Shown here piece after piece: positions 38,314 through 46,498 of a DNA stretch of 64,000 nucleotides. A model generated the notes under the pieces. It saw only the letters and a list, made by a program, of their open reading frames with translations, made no database searches and was not told the origin of the DNA. Origin of the DNA: Clostridium sp. K13 (GTDB lineage Bacteria > Bacillota > Clostridia > Clostridiales > Clostridiaceae). Location of the stretch: NCBI RefSeq assembly GCF_019734195.1, contig NZ_JAASHM010000001.1, forward strand, positions 186,001 to 250,000. Reading direction: 5' to 3'. Numbering within the stretch: the stretch's first letter is position 1; each line of letters starts with the position of its first letter. Both the position numbers and the translations under genes were made by a program.

Positions 38314-39123
38314 ATGGCATCTAAGAAAGAAAGATTAGATATATTATTAGTTGAAAAAGGAATTTGTGAATCAAGAGAAAAAGCAAAGACTAATATTATG
38401 GCAGGACTTATATTTGTTGATGGGCAAAGAGTAGATAAGGCTGGAGAGAAAGTTAAAGTTGATGCAGATATAGTATTTAAGGGAGAAAAACTTAAATATG
38501 TAAGTCGTGGAGGCTTAAAGTTAGAAAAAGCAATGAAGACTTTTGGAATTGATCTTACAGATAAGGTTTGTATGGATATAGGAGCATCAACAGGTGGATT
38601 TACAGACTGTATGCTTCAAAATAATGCATCTAAAGTTTTTGCTGTAGATGTAGGATATGGACAATTTGCTTGGAAACTTAGAACTGATGAAAGAGTTGTT
38701 TGTATGGAGAAAACTAATATTAGATATGTTACTCCAGAAGACATTGGTGTAGCTTTAGATTTTGCATCAATAGATGTATCATTTATTTCATTAAGAACTA
38801 TAATGCCTGCAGTAAAGGCGTTATTAGGAGATAAAGGTGAAGTTGTTGCATTAATAAAGCCACAGTTTGAAGCTGGAAGAGATAAAGTTGGGAAGAAAGG
38901 TGTTGTAAGAGATAAGGAAGTACATTTAGAAGTTATTGATAGAATAATTAATTTCTTAATAGAAAATGAATTAAATGTACTAGGATTAAGTTACTCACCA
39001 ATTAAAGGTCCAGAAGGAAATAGAGAATATCTTGTTTACTTTACTAAGGATAAAGAAAAAGAAGGGAATTTCGAGTTAAGTCAAATTGAAGATATTGTAA
39101 ATGAATCTCATAGCCAGCTTTAA
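38314..39123 (+). CDS. tlyA: TlyA-family rRNA 2'-O-methyltransferase (S4 + FtsJ domains)
   Basis: A 269-residue protein with an N-terminal S4 RNA-binding domain (KERLDILLVEKGICESREKA), the SAM motif MDIGASTGGFTDCML and the FtsJ-like KxD region (FASIDVSFISL, KPQFEAGRDKVGKKGVVRD). TlyA proteins methylate ribose in 16S/23S rRNA in some bacteria; the old name hemolysin is not informative. AAAGGAG lies 6 nt before the ATG. It overlaps no gene, and its stop codon is the loop of a perfect hairpin. Confidence 0.93.
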   Translation: MASKKERLDILLVEKGICESREKAKTNIMAGLIFVDGQRVDKAGEKVKVDADIVFKGEKLKYVSRGGLKLEKAMKTFGIDLTDKVCMDIGASTGGFTDCMLQNNASKVFAVDVGYGQFAWKLRTDERVVCMEKTNIRYVTPEDIGVALDFASIDVSFISLRTIMPAVKALLGDKGEVVALIKPQFEAGRDKVGKKGVVRDKEVHLEVIDRIINFLIENELNVLGLSYSPIKGPEGNREYLVYFTKDKEKEGNFELSQIEDIVNESHSQL

Positions 39124-39134
39124 AAGCTGGCTAT
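39110..39134 (+). other. Perfect hairpin with the tlyA stop codon as its loop
   Basis: ATAGCCAGCTT (39110-39120) pairs perfectly with AAGCTGGCTAT (39124-39134), and the three-base loop is the TAA stop of tlyA. No T tract follows, so it is not a standard terminator. Confidence 0.75.
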
Positions 39135-39164
39135 AGGTATATAAGTATAGTAAAGGGAGATAAT

Positions 39165-39995
39165 ATGAGAAATATTGTAATTGCATTAAATCCGTCAAAA
39201 GATATTGAAGGAAAAATATTATCTTTAGTTATTGAAAAAATTACAAATATATTTAAAAACTCTAAAATAACTGTACTTAATAGTTATGAAATAAATAAGT
39301 ATAAATTTGGTGATAATTTAGATTTACTTATAGTTTTAGGGGGAGACGGAACTTTACTGGGTATAGCTAGAGATATTAATGGAAAATATGATGTTCCTAT
39401 TTTAGGAATAAATATAGGAAATTTAGGGTTTTTATCAAGTATAGAAATACAAGATTTAGACGAAGCTTTAAATAAGATAAAAAATGGACAGTATCATATT
39501 CAAAATAGAATTCTTTTAGAATGTAAAAGTGATGATGAAAGTAAGGATATTAATAGCAAAGCTTTAAATGATGTTGTAATAGCAAGGGGAACATTGTCAA
39601 GGATGGCAAAGTTTGAAGTGTATATAGATAAAAAATTATATTATACTTTTAAAGGAGATGGCTTAATAGTCTCAACTCCTACAGGATCTACAGCATATTC
39701 ATTTTCAGCAGGAGGACCTTTCGTATATCCAGATGTTGAAGTAATAACATTAACGCCTATTTGTCCTCATACCAGAGGAATGCAGCCAATTGTATTAAAA
39801 AGTAGTAGTGAGATTTTAATTAAGGCTGAAAATTATAATGGAGAAATTTATTTAACATTTGATGGCCAAGAAGCTAGGAAAATTAAAGATAATACATCTA
39901 TAATAATTAAAAAGGCTAAAGATGTTGCGAAAATTTTATTGTTTGATAATTATGACTATTTTAATGTTTTGAGAAAAAAAATATTAAATAACTAA
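39165..39995 (+). CDS. nadK: NAD kinase
   Basis: Phosphorylates NAD to NADP. The 276-residue protein has the GGDGTLLG motif (about residue 61), NLGFLSSI, LNDVVIARGTLSRM and the TPTGSTAYSFSAGGP motif. AAAGGGAGA precedes the ATG. Its place between tlyA and argR is an addition relative to the Bacillus order in this run. Confidence 0.95.
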   Translation: MRNIVIALNPSKDIEGKILSLVIEKITNIFKNSKITVLNSYEINKYKFGDNLDLLIVLGGDGTLLGIARDINGKYDVPILGINIGNLGFLSSIEIQDLDEALNKIKNGQYHIQNRILLECKSDDESKDINSKALNDVVIARGTLSRMAKFEVYIDKKLYYTFKGDGLIVSTPTGSTAYSFSAGGPFVYPDVEVITLTPICPHTRGMQPIVLKSSSEILIKAENYNGEIYLTFDGQEARKIKDNTSIIIKKAKDVAKILLFDNYDYFNVLRKKILNN

Positions 39996-40094
39996 AAAAA
40001 TATTTTTAAATTAAATTAAATAGAACTTTGATAGAAAATAGGATTTCTGTACTAATGATTGTACATTAATTAACAAATTGAGAAGGTGATAAAA

Positions 40095-40544
40095 ATGAAG
40101 TCAAAAAGACATAGTAAAATATTAGAAATTATAAATGATAATGATATAGAAACACAAGAAGAATTAGCAGAAGCGCTTAAATATGCCGGATATGATGTAA
40201 CTCAAGCAACAGTATCTAGAGATATAAAATTATTGAAATTAGTAAAAATGCAAAGTGAATCAGGAAAATATAAATATATATCTGCAACAAAGGAAGAGCG
40301 TGATATAAATGATAAGCTTTATAGTATTTTAAAAAATTCAGCAATAGATGTAGAGCAAGTTGATAAATTTGTTGTTATAAAAACATTAACAGGTGCTGCA
40401 TCAGCAGCTGCAGAAGCAATTGATACATTATACACAAACGATGTTGCTGGAACAATAGCAGGTGATAATACTATTTTTGTATTAGTTAGAACTGATGAAA
40501 AAGCTGTAGAGCTAATTTCTAAAGTAAGAAAGATGATTTCTTAG
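40095..40544 (+). CDS. argR: Arginine repressor ArgR/AhrC
   Basis: A 149-residue arginine-responsive regulator with an N-terminal winged helix ([39 protein letters not shown]) and a C-terminal hexamerisation and arginine-binding domain ([16 protein letters not shown]). The ATG at 40095 follows AGAAGGTGA; GTG at 40086 lies in that site. It lies before recN as in many Firmicutes. Confidence 0.95.
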   Translation: MKSKRHSKILEIINDNDIETQEELAEALKYAGYDVTQATVSRDIKLLKLVKMQSESGKYKYISATKEERDINDKLYSILKNSAIDVEQVDKFVVIKTLTGAASAAAEAIDTLYTNDVAGTIAGDNTIFVLVRTDEKAVELISKVRKMIS

Positions 40545-40565
40545 AGTTTATAAAGGTGGGGTATA

Positions 40566-42260
40566 ATGCTAATTGAATTAAATATTAAAAATTTCGCATT
40601 AATTCAAGAGTTATCAGTTGAGTTTGGTGCGGGATTTAATATATTATCAGGAGAAACTGGTGCAGGTAAATCAATACTTATAGATACTATAGACTATGTA
40701 TTAGGTGGAAAATTTTCTAAAGATCAAATAAGATATGGAGAAGAGAAAACCATAGTAGAAGCCGTATTTTCAATTGAAAATGATGAAATTTACGACGTAT
40801 TAGAAGAATTAGGTATAGAAAAAGACGAAATGCTAATAATACGCAGAGAAACTACATTACATGGTAAAAGCTTAATAAAAGTTAATAATAGAAGTATTGT
40901 ATTATCACAATTAAAAAAGGTAAGAGAAAAGCTACTAGATATTCATGGTCAGCATCAAAATCAAAATTTATTAAATAGAGGTACTCATATTTTATATGTT
41001 GATGAATTTTATTATGATAAAATCAAAGACTTACTTGAAGAATATGATAAATTAAGAAGTACTTATTTAGAAAATGTTGAAAAGATAAATAAGCTAGCAG
41101 GAAATGAAAATGGAGAAAAATTAGCGGATTATATTAAATTTCAAATAGAAGATATAGAAAAGGCTAATTTAAAGGTCAATGAAGAAGAAGATCTAAAAGA
41201 TGAATTCAATATGTTAGCAAATGCTGAAAAAATATCAAATAGTTTAGTAAAATCTTATGGATATTTAAATTCATCTAATGAAGGGATTTCAGTATTAGAA
41301 GGATTATCGAAAGTTATTTCTGAACTGTCATTAGTTGAAAACCACTCTGAAATAATAAGAGAAAAGAAAACACAAATAGAAGAAGCTTTTTATAGTTTAG
41401 AAGAAGTGACAAGAGAAATTCGTGATATAGGTAGTGAAATACAATATGATGAAGATAGATTGGCACAAATAAATGAAAGAATATATACTATAAGTTTATA
41501 TAAGAAAAAATATGGAAACTCAATACAAGAGATTTTAGATAATTTAAAAAATTTAAAAGAAAAATATAATGAGTTAATAAACTCTGAAGAAATAATAAAT
41601 AAGTTAAAAGAAGAGCTTATTATTATAGAAGAAAAAATGAAGGTAATAGGTAAAAAACTTCATGAATTAAGAGTTGAGGCTGCTGAAATATTAGAAGTTA
41701 ATATAAAAAAAGAATTATCTTATGTTGGACTTGAAAAAGCAATAATAAAAATTGAAGTTAATTTAACTGATGAAATGAATTCAAGAGGTTATGATGAAGT
41801 TCAATTCTTAGTTTCAGCAAACCCAGGTGAACCTTTAAAACCACTAGAAAAGGTATTATCAGGTGGTGAATTATCAAGAATAATGCTTGCTTTAAAATGT
41901 GTTTTTGTAGATAAAGATAAAATACCAACACTTATTTTTGACGAAATAGATACTGGTATTAGTGGAACTATTGGAAAACGTGTTGGAGAAAAGATGTATG
42001 AAGTTTCAATAAAGCATCAAGTATTATGTATAACTCATTTACCACAAATTGCAGCACTTTCTGATAATCATTATTTTGTATCTAAACATGTTGTGGATGG
42101 AAAGACATTTACAGGAATAAGAATGTTAACAAGAGAAGATAAAATTAGAGAAATTGCTAAAATGGTTGGTGGAGATGAAATAAGTGATGTTACTATCGAA
42201 AATGCATCAGAAATGGTGAAATTTGCCGAAATAAAAAAGAAAGAAATGAAAAATATTTAA
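40566..42260 (+). CDS. recN: DNA repair protein RecN
   Basis: SMC-like ATPase (564 residues) for double-strand break repair. It has Walker A GETGAGKS (about residue 30), a coiled-coil middle region, the HGQHQNQNLL segment, the ABC signature LSGGELSRIMLALK, and Walker B TLIFDEIDTGISG. AGGTGGGG precedes the ATG. It closes the nusB-recN run with a terminator 40 bp later. Confidence 0.96.
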   Translation: MLIELNIKNFALIQELSVEFGAGFNILSGETGAGKSILIDTIDYVLGGKFSKDQIRYGEEKTIVEAVFSIENDEIYDVLEELGIEKDEMLIIRRETTLHGKSLIKVNNRSIVLSQLKKVREKLLDIHGQHQNQNLLNRGTHILYVDEFYYDKIKDLLEEYDKLRSTYLENVEKINKLAGNENGEKLADYIKFQIEDIEKANLKVNEEEDLKDEFNMLANAEKISNSLVKSYGYLNSSNEGISVLEGLSKVISELSLVENHSEIIREKKTQIEEAFYSLEEVTREIRDIGSEIQYDEDRLAQINERIYTISLYKKKYGNSIQEILDNLKNLKEKYNELINSEEIINKLKEELIIIEEKMKVIGKKLHELRVEAAEILEVNIKKELSYVGLEKAIIKIEVNLTDEMNSRGYDEVQFLVSANPGEPLKPLEKVLSGGELSRIMLALKCVFVDKDKIPTLIFDEIDTGISGTIGKRVGEKMYEVSIKHQVLCITHLPQIAALSDNHYFVSKHVVDGKTFTGIRMLTREDKIREIAKMVGGDEISDVTIENASEMVKFAEIKKKEMKNI

Positions 42261-42299
42261 GAAAATCATACATAAGCCTAGGCAATACGGTAAAGAATA

Positions 42300-42336
42300 A
42301 AATCATGGTAAATTAACATGGTTTTATTTTTTTTAT
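42300..42336 (+). terminator. Terminator after recN
   Basis: AAAATCATG pairs with CATGGTTTT (one G-T pair) across a 9-nt loop, followed by ATTTTTTTT. Confidence 0.85.
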
Positions 42337-42387
42337 ACAAAATGTATTTACTTAATAATTTTTGACTATGTTAACAATGTTAATACA

Positions 42388-42417
42388 GCATATAAAAAAA
42401 CGATACAGGGAAAATTA
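42388..42417 (+). promoter_or_regulatory. Candidate forespore (sigma-F/sigma-G type) promoter of spoIVB
   Basis: GCATA (42388-42392), a 15-nt spacer and GGGAAAATTA (42408-42417) agree with the Bacillus forespore promoter pattern (GYATA then GGNRANANTW). Transcription would start near 42424, 20 bp before the gene. In Bacillus spoIVB is transcribed by sigma-F and sigma-G. Confidence 0.6.
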
Positions 42418-42443
42418 ATGTCAGAAGCAAGGGAGGAGATAAA

Positions 42444-43634
42444 ATGTTAAAAAAAATATTAAAGTATTTTAGTATAATTACTGCTCCAATAGCTATTTTG
42501 GCATTAATAGCATATTTTAGTGTTTTGAAATTGCCAGAAAAAATATATATCAATGATAGTATGCAAGTATCAGATATATCTGTTCATAATCAAGGTGTAC
42601 TTAATACTGTAAAACTATCAAAGGATAAAGTAAACATCGATTTTTTAGGATTAATTCCAATAAAATCAGTGGCAGTACAGAAGCTAGATGATATAAAGTT
42701 ATATCCTGGTGGAACAAGTGTAGGAATAAAGTTATCTACTGAAGGCGTTTTAGTTGTTGGTTTTTCTGAAGTTGAAACTAGAGGTGGAACTGAAAGTAGT
42801 CCAGCAAAAGTAGCAGGATTACAATTAGGGGATGTATTACTTAAAGTTGATGGAAAAGAAATTCAAGGATCTAAACAGTTAGGAACTTTAATAAAAGAAT
42901 GTGATAGTAGTGTAGTAAATGTAGAGTTTATGCGTCAAGGATGCAAGTTTAATAAAGATATTGAACTTGTTAAAGAAGGTGAAAATTATAAACTAGGTTT
43001 GTGGGTTAGAGACTCAACTGCAGGTATAGGAACATTAACTTTCTATCACGAAGGTAGTGATACCTTTGGTGCTTTAGGTCATCCTATTACAGATGGAGAT
43101 ACTAATACTACATTTACCATTAAAGATGGTGATTTATTATCAGCATCAATATTAAGTGTGCGTAAAGGTGAAAAAGGTGTTCCAGGTGAATTAAGAGGAC
43201 TATTTGTAAATGAGAAAAGTTCTATAGGAACAATTCAAAGTAATTCTTCTTCAGGAATATTTGGAAGTACTAATAAACCTTTAGTAAATCCTAGTTTTAG
43301 TGAACCAATGTCTGTAGGATTTAGAAATGAAGTTGTAGAAGGTCCTGCTACTATAATAACTACAGTAGGAGAAGAAGGGCCAAAAGAGTATGACATAGAA
43401 ATTGTTAAGTTACTACAACAAGATAAATGTGGACCTAAGAGTATGATAATTAGAGTTACAGACCAAGAACTTCTAAGTAAAACAGGAGGAATAGTTCAAG
43501 GAATGAGTGGTAGTCCAATAATTCAAAATGGAAAAATTGTCGGAGCTGTTACTCACGTTTTAATTAATAAGCCTGACATTGGATATGGAATATATATCGA
43601 ATGGATGCTTGAAGAAGCAGGGATTATAAATTAA
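42444..43634 (+). CDS. spoIVB: SpoIVB signalling serine peptidase (S55)
   Basis: Forespore-secreted protease that triggers pro-sigma-K processing through SpoIVFA/BofA. The 396-residue protein has an N-terminal membrane anchor (about 13-30), a PDZ domain (SPAKVAGLQLGDVLLKVDG), the S55 domain with catalytic histidine in ALGHPI and catalytic serine in QGMSGSPI near the C-terminus, and the DxG pattern around. GGGAGGAG lies before the ATG. Confidence 0.96.
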   Translation: MLKKILKYFSIITAPIAILALIAYFSVLKLPEKIYINDSMQVSDISVHNQGVLNTVKLSKDKVNIDFLGLIPIKSVAVQKLDDIKLYPGGTSVGIKLSTEGVLVVGFSEVETRGGTESSPAKVAGLQLGDVLLKVDGKEIQGSKQLGTLIKECDSSVVNVEFMRQGCKFNKDIELVKEGENYKLGLWVRDSTAGIGTLTFYHEGSDTFGALGHPITDGDTNTTFTIKDGDLLSASILSVRKGEKGVPGELRGLFVNEKSSIGTIQSNSSSGIFGSTNKPLVNPSFSEPMSVGFRNEVVEGPATIITTVGEEGPKEYDIEIVKLLQQDKCGPKSMIIRVTDQELLSKTGGIVQGMSGSPIIQNGKIVGAVTHVLINKPDIGYGIYIEWMLEEAGIIN

Positions 43635-43654
43635 AATAAAATTAGAAAATTATC

Positions 43655-43706
43655 AACAAGATATAGCTAAAATAATATAGAAAAAATGCTATATCTTGTT
43701 TTTTTA
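43655..43706 (+). terminator. Terminator after spoIVB
   Basis: AACAAGATATAGC (43655-43667) pairs perfectly with GCTATATCTTGTT (43688-43700), followed by TTTTT. Confidence 0.88.
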
Positions 43707-43947
43707 AAACTTATACATTAATCAACACAAAATTTCTCAACATTTTCTTAAAAAAATTTCAAAATAATGTAAAATAAACTATTATTATTTTAAAATTTAT
43801 GTTATAATATAATCAATGAAGTTAAAAAACAACTAAATATAACTTAATTTAAATATAAAATGTAACTGTAATAAATAAGTTATGTGGAAATTGGGAATGT
43901 AAAATTTTCAAATAAGATATTCTAGTGGGGAGAAAGGGAGAGAAAAG
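43707..43947 (+). promoter_or_regulatory. Intergenic leader of spo0A with a candidate promoter
   Basis: About 240 bp without coding signals. TG-T-TATAAT (extended -10) at 43800-43808 is the best vegetative promoter candidate; no good -35 is seen. I found neither a clear sigma-H promoter nor a TGTCGAA 0A box here, although spo0A genes often have them, so the call is weak. Confidence 0.35.
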
Positions 43948-44766
43948 ATGGATGGAAATAAGATTTCAGTAATTATTGCTGATGATAACAAAGAATTTTG
44001 CAGTATTTTAAATGATTATCTTTTAAATCAAAGAGACATCGTAGTAACAGGAATAGCAAAGGATGGTAGAGAAGCTTTAACACTAATTGAGGAAAAACAA
44101 CCTGATTTAGTAGTTTTAGACATTATAATGCCTCATTTAGACGGATTAGGGGTTTTAGAAAAGTTAAATTCAATGAATTTAGAAAAATTCCCTAGAATAG
44201 TTGTATTATCTGCAGTTGGACAAGATAAGATAACACAAAGAGCTATAACTTTAGGTGCAGATTATTATGTTGTAAAACCATTTGATATGGATATTTTCAC
44301 TAAACGTATAAGAGATATGTTTAATGATACTTTAGCAGTAGACAATGAACCTGTTAAAAAACAAGTGGCAATGACAACAAGTGAAATAATGAGCACAAAT
44401 ACTAGAGGTCCTGTTGATTTAGAAACTGAAATTACAAACATAATTCATGAAATAGGTGTTCCAGCACATATTAAAGGGTATATGTATTTAAGAGAAGCTA
44501 TAACAATGGTTGTTAATGATATGGAATTACTATCAGCTGTAACTAAGGAATTATATCCTTCAATAGCTAAGAAGTACAATACAACAGCTTCAAGAGTTGA
44601 AAGAGCAATCAGACATGCTATCGAAGTTGCTTGGGGAAGAGGGCAAATTGAAGCTATTAATAAGCTGTTTGGGTATACTGTACACAATGACAAGGGCAAG
44701 CCAACAAACTCAGAATTTATTGCTATAATAGCAGACAAGCTAAGATTAAAGAATAAAGTATCTTAA
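43948..44766 (+). CDS. spo0A: Sporulation master regulator Spo0A
   Basis: Response regulator that commits the cell to sporulation when phosphorylated. The 272-residue protein has a receiver domain with the acidic pair DD (12-13), phospho-acceptor Asp58 in [12 protein letters not shown] and the conserved Lys in VVKPFD, then the Spo0A DNA-binding domain with [18 protein letters not shown] and [27 protein letters not shown] lies before the ATG. The order spoIVB-spo0A is universal in Clostridia and Bacilli. A large RNA candidate follows. Confidence 0.98.
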   Translation: MDGNKISVIIADDNKEFCSILNDYLLNQRDIVVTGIAKDGREALTLIEEKQPDLVVLDIIMPHLDGLGVLEKLNSMNLEKFPRIVVLSAVGQDKITQRAITLGADYYVVKPFDMDIFTKRIRDMFNDTLAVDNEPVKKQVAMTTSEIMSTNTRGPVDLETEITNIIHEIGVPAHIKGYMYLREAITMVVNDMELLSAVTKELYPSIAKKYNTTASRVERAIRHAIEVAWGRGQIEAINKLFGYTVHNDKGKPTNSEFIAIIADKLRLKNKVS

Positions 44767-44868
44767 TTGTCAGAAAAGGCTTAAATATAGGGTTTTAGTA
44801 ATTTGAAAAATTAAAGTTTAAGGGCAACAAATATAAATTTAGAACAATAAATATTATAAAATAAATAA

Positions 44869-45219
44869 TATACACCAACTTGTTAGTTAATATTAACGAG
44901 GAGGTGTTTTTATTTTGGCTAGAATAAAAAAAACTATATTTACTCTTGCTGAAATTAATCAATAGCTCCAGCTAGAACAATTAAATATTGCTAAATTAAC
45001 TGACTTAATATATTGCTTTAGTAGGGTACAGCTGACATCCATATAAATTAGCTGAATAAATAGAATTTTGAAAGTCGTAAAGCTAGTGACAACAATATAA
45101 TTTTTTATATATTGTTATTAGTGATAGAGGAATTATGTTAGCTTTTCGTAGGAAGCTTTACAAAAACACTATAATGCTATACAATGTAGTGGTAGATTGC
45201 ATAGCAAGGTAGGTGTATA
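44869..45219 (+). ncRNA. Large structured RNA candidate between spo0A and the PadR operon
   Basis: A 351-nt non-coding stretch whose ends pair: TATACACC (44869-44876) with GGTGTATA (45212-45219), extended by CTTG (44879-44882) with CAAG (45205-45208). Inside, independent helices can form: 44907-44916/44921-44930, 44969-44974/45049-45054, 44989-44995/45017-45023, 45077-45083/45155-45161 or alternatively 45079-45085/45139-45145, 45091-45099/45108-45116, and 45167-45171/45187-45191. There is also a perfect AGGAGGTG at 44899. No protein of more than about 17 codons fits. The size, Clostridium host and complexity are compatible with the raiA-motif RNA class, but I cannot confirm that. The 3' strand of the closing helix overlaps the ribosome site of the gene at 45227, so a leader function is also possible. 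Confidence 0.7.
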
Positions 45220-45226
45220 AATAGTT

Positions 45227-45865
45227 ATGGAAAGAATAAGAAAAGATAAGTATTGTCTAAAAGGTGAATATTATGAAGCACTTGAAACAATAAATTCTAG
45301 ATTAGGGTTTGTAGTTCCGAAAAGCTTTAGAAAAGAAGTATATATTGATTTATTAGAGTTGCTTTTCAGAAATCAAAGATTAGGAAAACCTCTAAATAAG
45401 GCACTAGGAAAAAGTCTTGATGATTTTATTGATGAGTTAGTAGAAACATATTACTTAACATTAGGGAAAGGAAAATTTATTAATTATTTTTTGCAGAATG
45501 GTTTTTTATGTTCTTTCTCATGTATTATGTTTTATATTATCAATTCATCTTTTAATGGAAGTAATGTATTACCATATTCGTTTGCAACATTAATTATGGG
45601 AATGATAGGTTTTCTAGGTGGAATAATTCATGTTTATACAAATTATAAATGTTTATATAAATTTACTGGATATAAAAAACACTTATTTCAAGTTTTTTTT
45701 ATGTTATGGCCATTGTATTTTGTGATATTTGGAGATAATTATATATTTAATTTAACTAAAAATATAATTATAACTAAAAATGTAGTATTAGGTATTATAA
45801 TTGTAGAAGCCATAATATATTTAGTATTAGTTTTATTATTTAGATATGAAGGAAAGAGAGACTAA
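45227..45865 (+). CDS. PadR-associated membrane protein (DUF1700/DUF1129-like)
   Basis: A 212-residue protein with an N-terminal helical soluble domain (about 1-80, like the domain found in proteins paired with PadR regulators) and four membrane helices (about 86-106, 112-134, 150-170, 183-205). It lies just before a padR gene, a pairing common in Firmicutes in which the membrane protein is often co-regulated with PadR. I cannot name the exact family. Its ribosome site (AAGGTAGGTG) lies inside the closing helix of the upstream RNA candidate. Confidence 0.75.
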   Translation: MERIRKDKYCLKGEYYEALETINSRLGFVVPKSFRKEVYIDLLELLFRNQRLGKPLNKALGKSLDDFIDELVETYYLTLGKGKFINYFLQNGFLCSFSCIMFYIINSSFNGSNVLPYSFATLIMGMIGFLGGIIHVYTNYKCLYKFTGYKKHLFQVFFMLWPLYFVIFGDNYIFNLTKNIIITKNVVLGIIIVEAIIYLVLVLLFRYEGKRD

Positions 45866-45866
45866 T

Positions 45867-46190
45867 ATGAGAGTTAACTCACAGTTATTAAAAGGATTAA
45901 TGGATAAAGTGATATTAAAAATTATTAATGAAGAAGAGACTTATGGATATGAAATATATATAAAGCTTCAAAAATTAGGATTTATAGATTTTGCTGAAGG
46001 TTCCCTATATCCACTTTTACTAAGGTTAGAGAAAAAAGGATTAATTAAAGGAATAAAAAGAAAATCACAAATAGGTCCAGATAGAAAATATTATTCTTTG
46101 ACTGAAGAAGGAATACAGGAAATGAATGATTTCAAGGAAAATTGGGATAAAATAAATTCAGCTATAAAAAAACTATGGAATAATGGATAA
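45867..46190 (+). CDS. PadR family transcriptional regulator
   Basis: A 107-residue winged-helix PadR protein: GLMDKVILKIINEEETYGYEIY, DFAEGSLYPLLLRLEKKGLI and GPDRKYYSLTEEGIQEM. PadR proteins usually repress their own operon and a linked membrane protein or transporter gene. The ATG at 45867 is chosen over one at 45846, which overlaps the end of the previous gene. It is followed by a large hairpin terminator. Confidence 0.92.
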   Translation: MRVNSQLLKGLMDKVILKIINEEETYGYEIYIKLQKLGFIDFAEGSLYPLLLRLEKKGLIKGIKRKSQIGPDRKYYSLTEEGIQEMNDFKENWDKINSAIKKLWNNG

Positions 46191-46252
46191 TAAATTTTTT
46201 AGCTATATAAATTTGTTTTACAATTTTAATATATTACTAAAGTGACGTACTT

Positions 46253-46338
46253 AAATACCGTATTATTCAAAATGAACTGCCCCTGTCTACTTGACAGGGG
46301 GCAGTTCAATTCAATTAAGAGTATACGGTATTTTTTAT
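46253..46338. terminator. Nested hairpin terminator containing a GC-rich palindrome
   Basis: The outer stem AAATACCGTAT (46253-46263) pairs perfectly with ATACGGTATTT (46323-46333) before a T tract. Inside its loop lies a separate palindrome, TGAACTGCCCCTGTC (46273-46287) with GACAGGGGGCAGTTCA (46293-46308), 15 bp with one bulged G. The inner GC-rich palindrome stands out from the AT-rich background and resembles joined ends of an IS3-type element; that origin is inference. Confidence 0.75.
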
Positions 46339-46498
46339 TTTATGGTGAATAAAAGTTAGAATTATAAAGCGGTATGTATATTAAATGAGAACTTTTAAAT
46401 ATTAATAATTCAAATAGTATTGTAAGAAGTAAATACTATTAACACTTCTATAGAATTATTTTAATATTATGTATTAATAAATTTTTTTGGAGGAAAGT
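46339..46498 (+). promoter_or_regulatory. Upstream region of the glycine-rich protein gene
   Basis: 160 bp of AT-rich DNA with an inverted repeat AATAGTATT/AATACTATT (46413-46421/46432-46440), a possible regulator site or hairpin, and an AGGAAAG ribosome site. I saw no promoter that I can assign to a named sigma factor. Confidence 0.35.

Noticed and set aside
44915-44965. A 16-residue reading frame starting at TTG with a perfect AGGAGGTG 8 nt upstream, inside the RNA candidate.
   Set aside because: It is very short, is followed by more stops, and its bases take part in strong RNA helices; the AGGAGGTG may be part of the RNA structure. I keep it only as a possibility.
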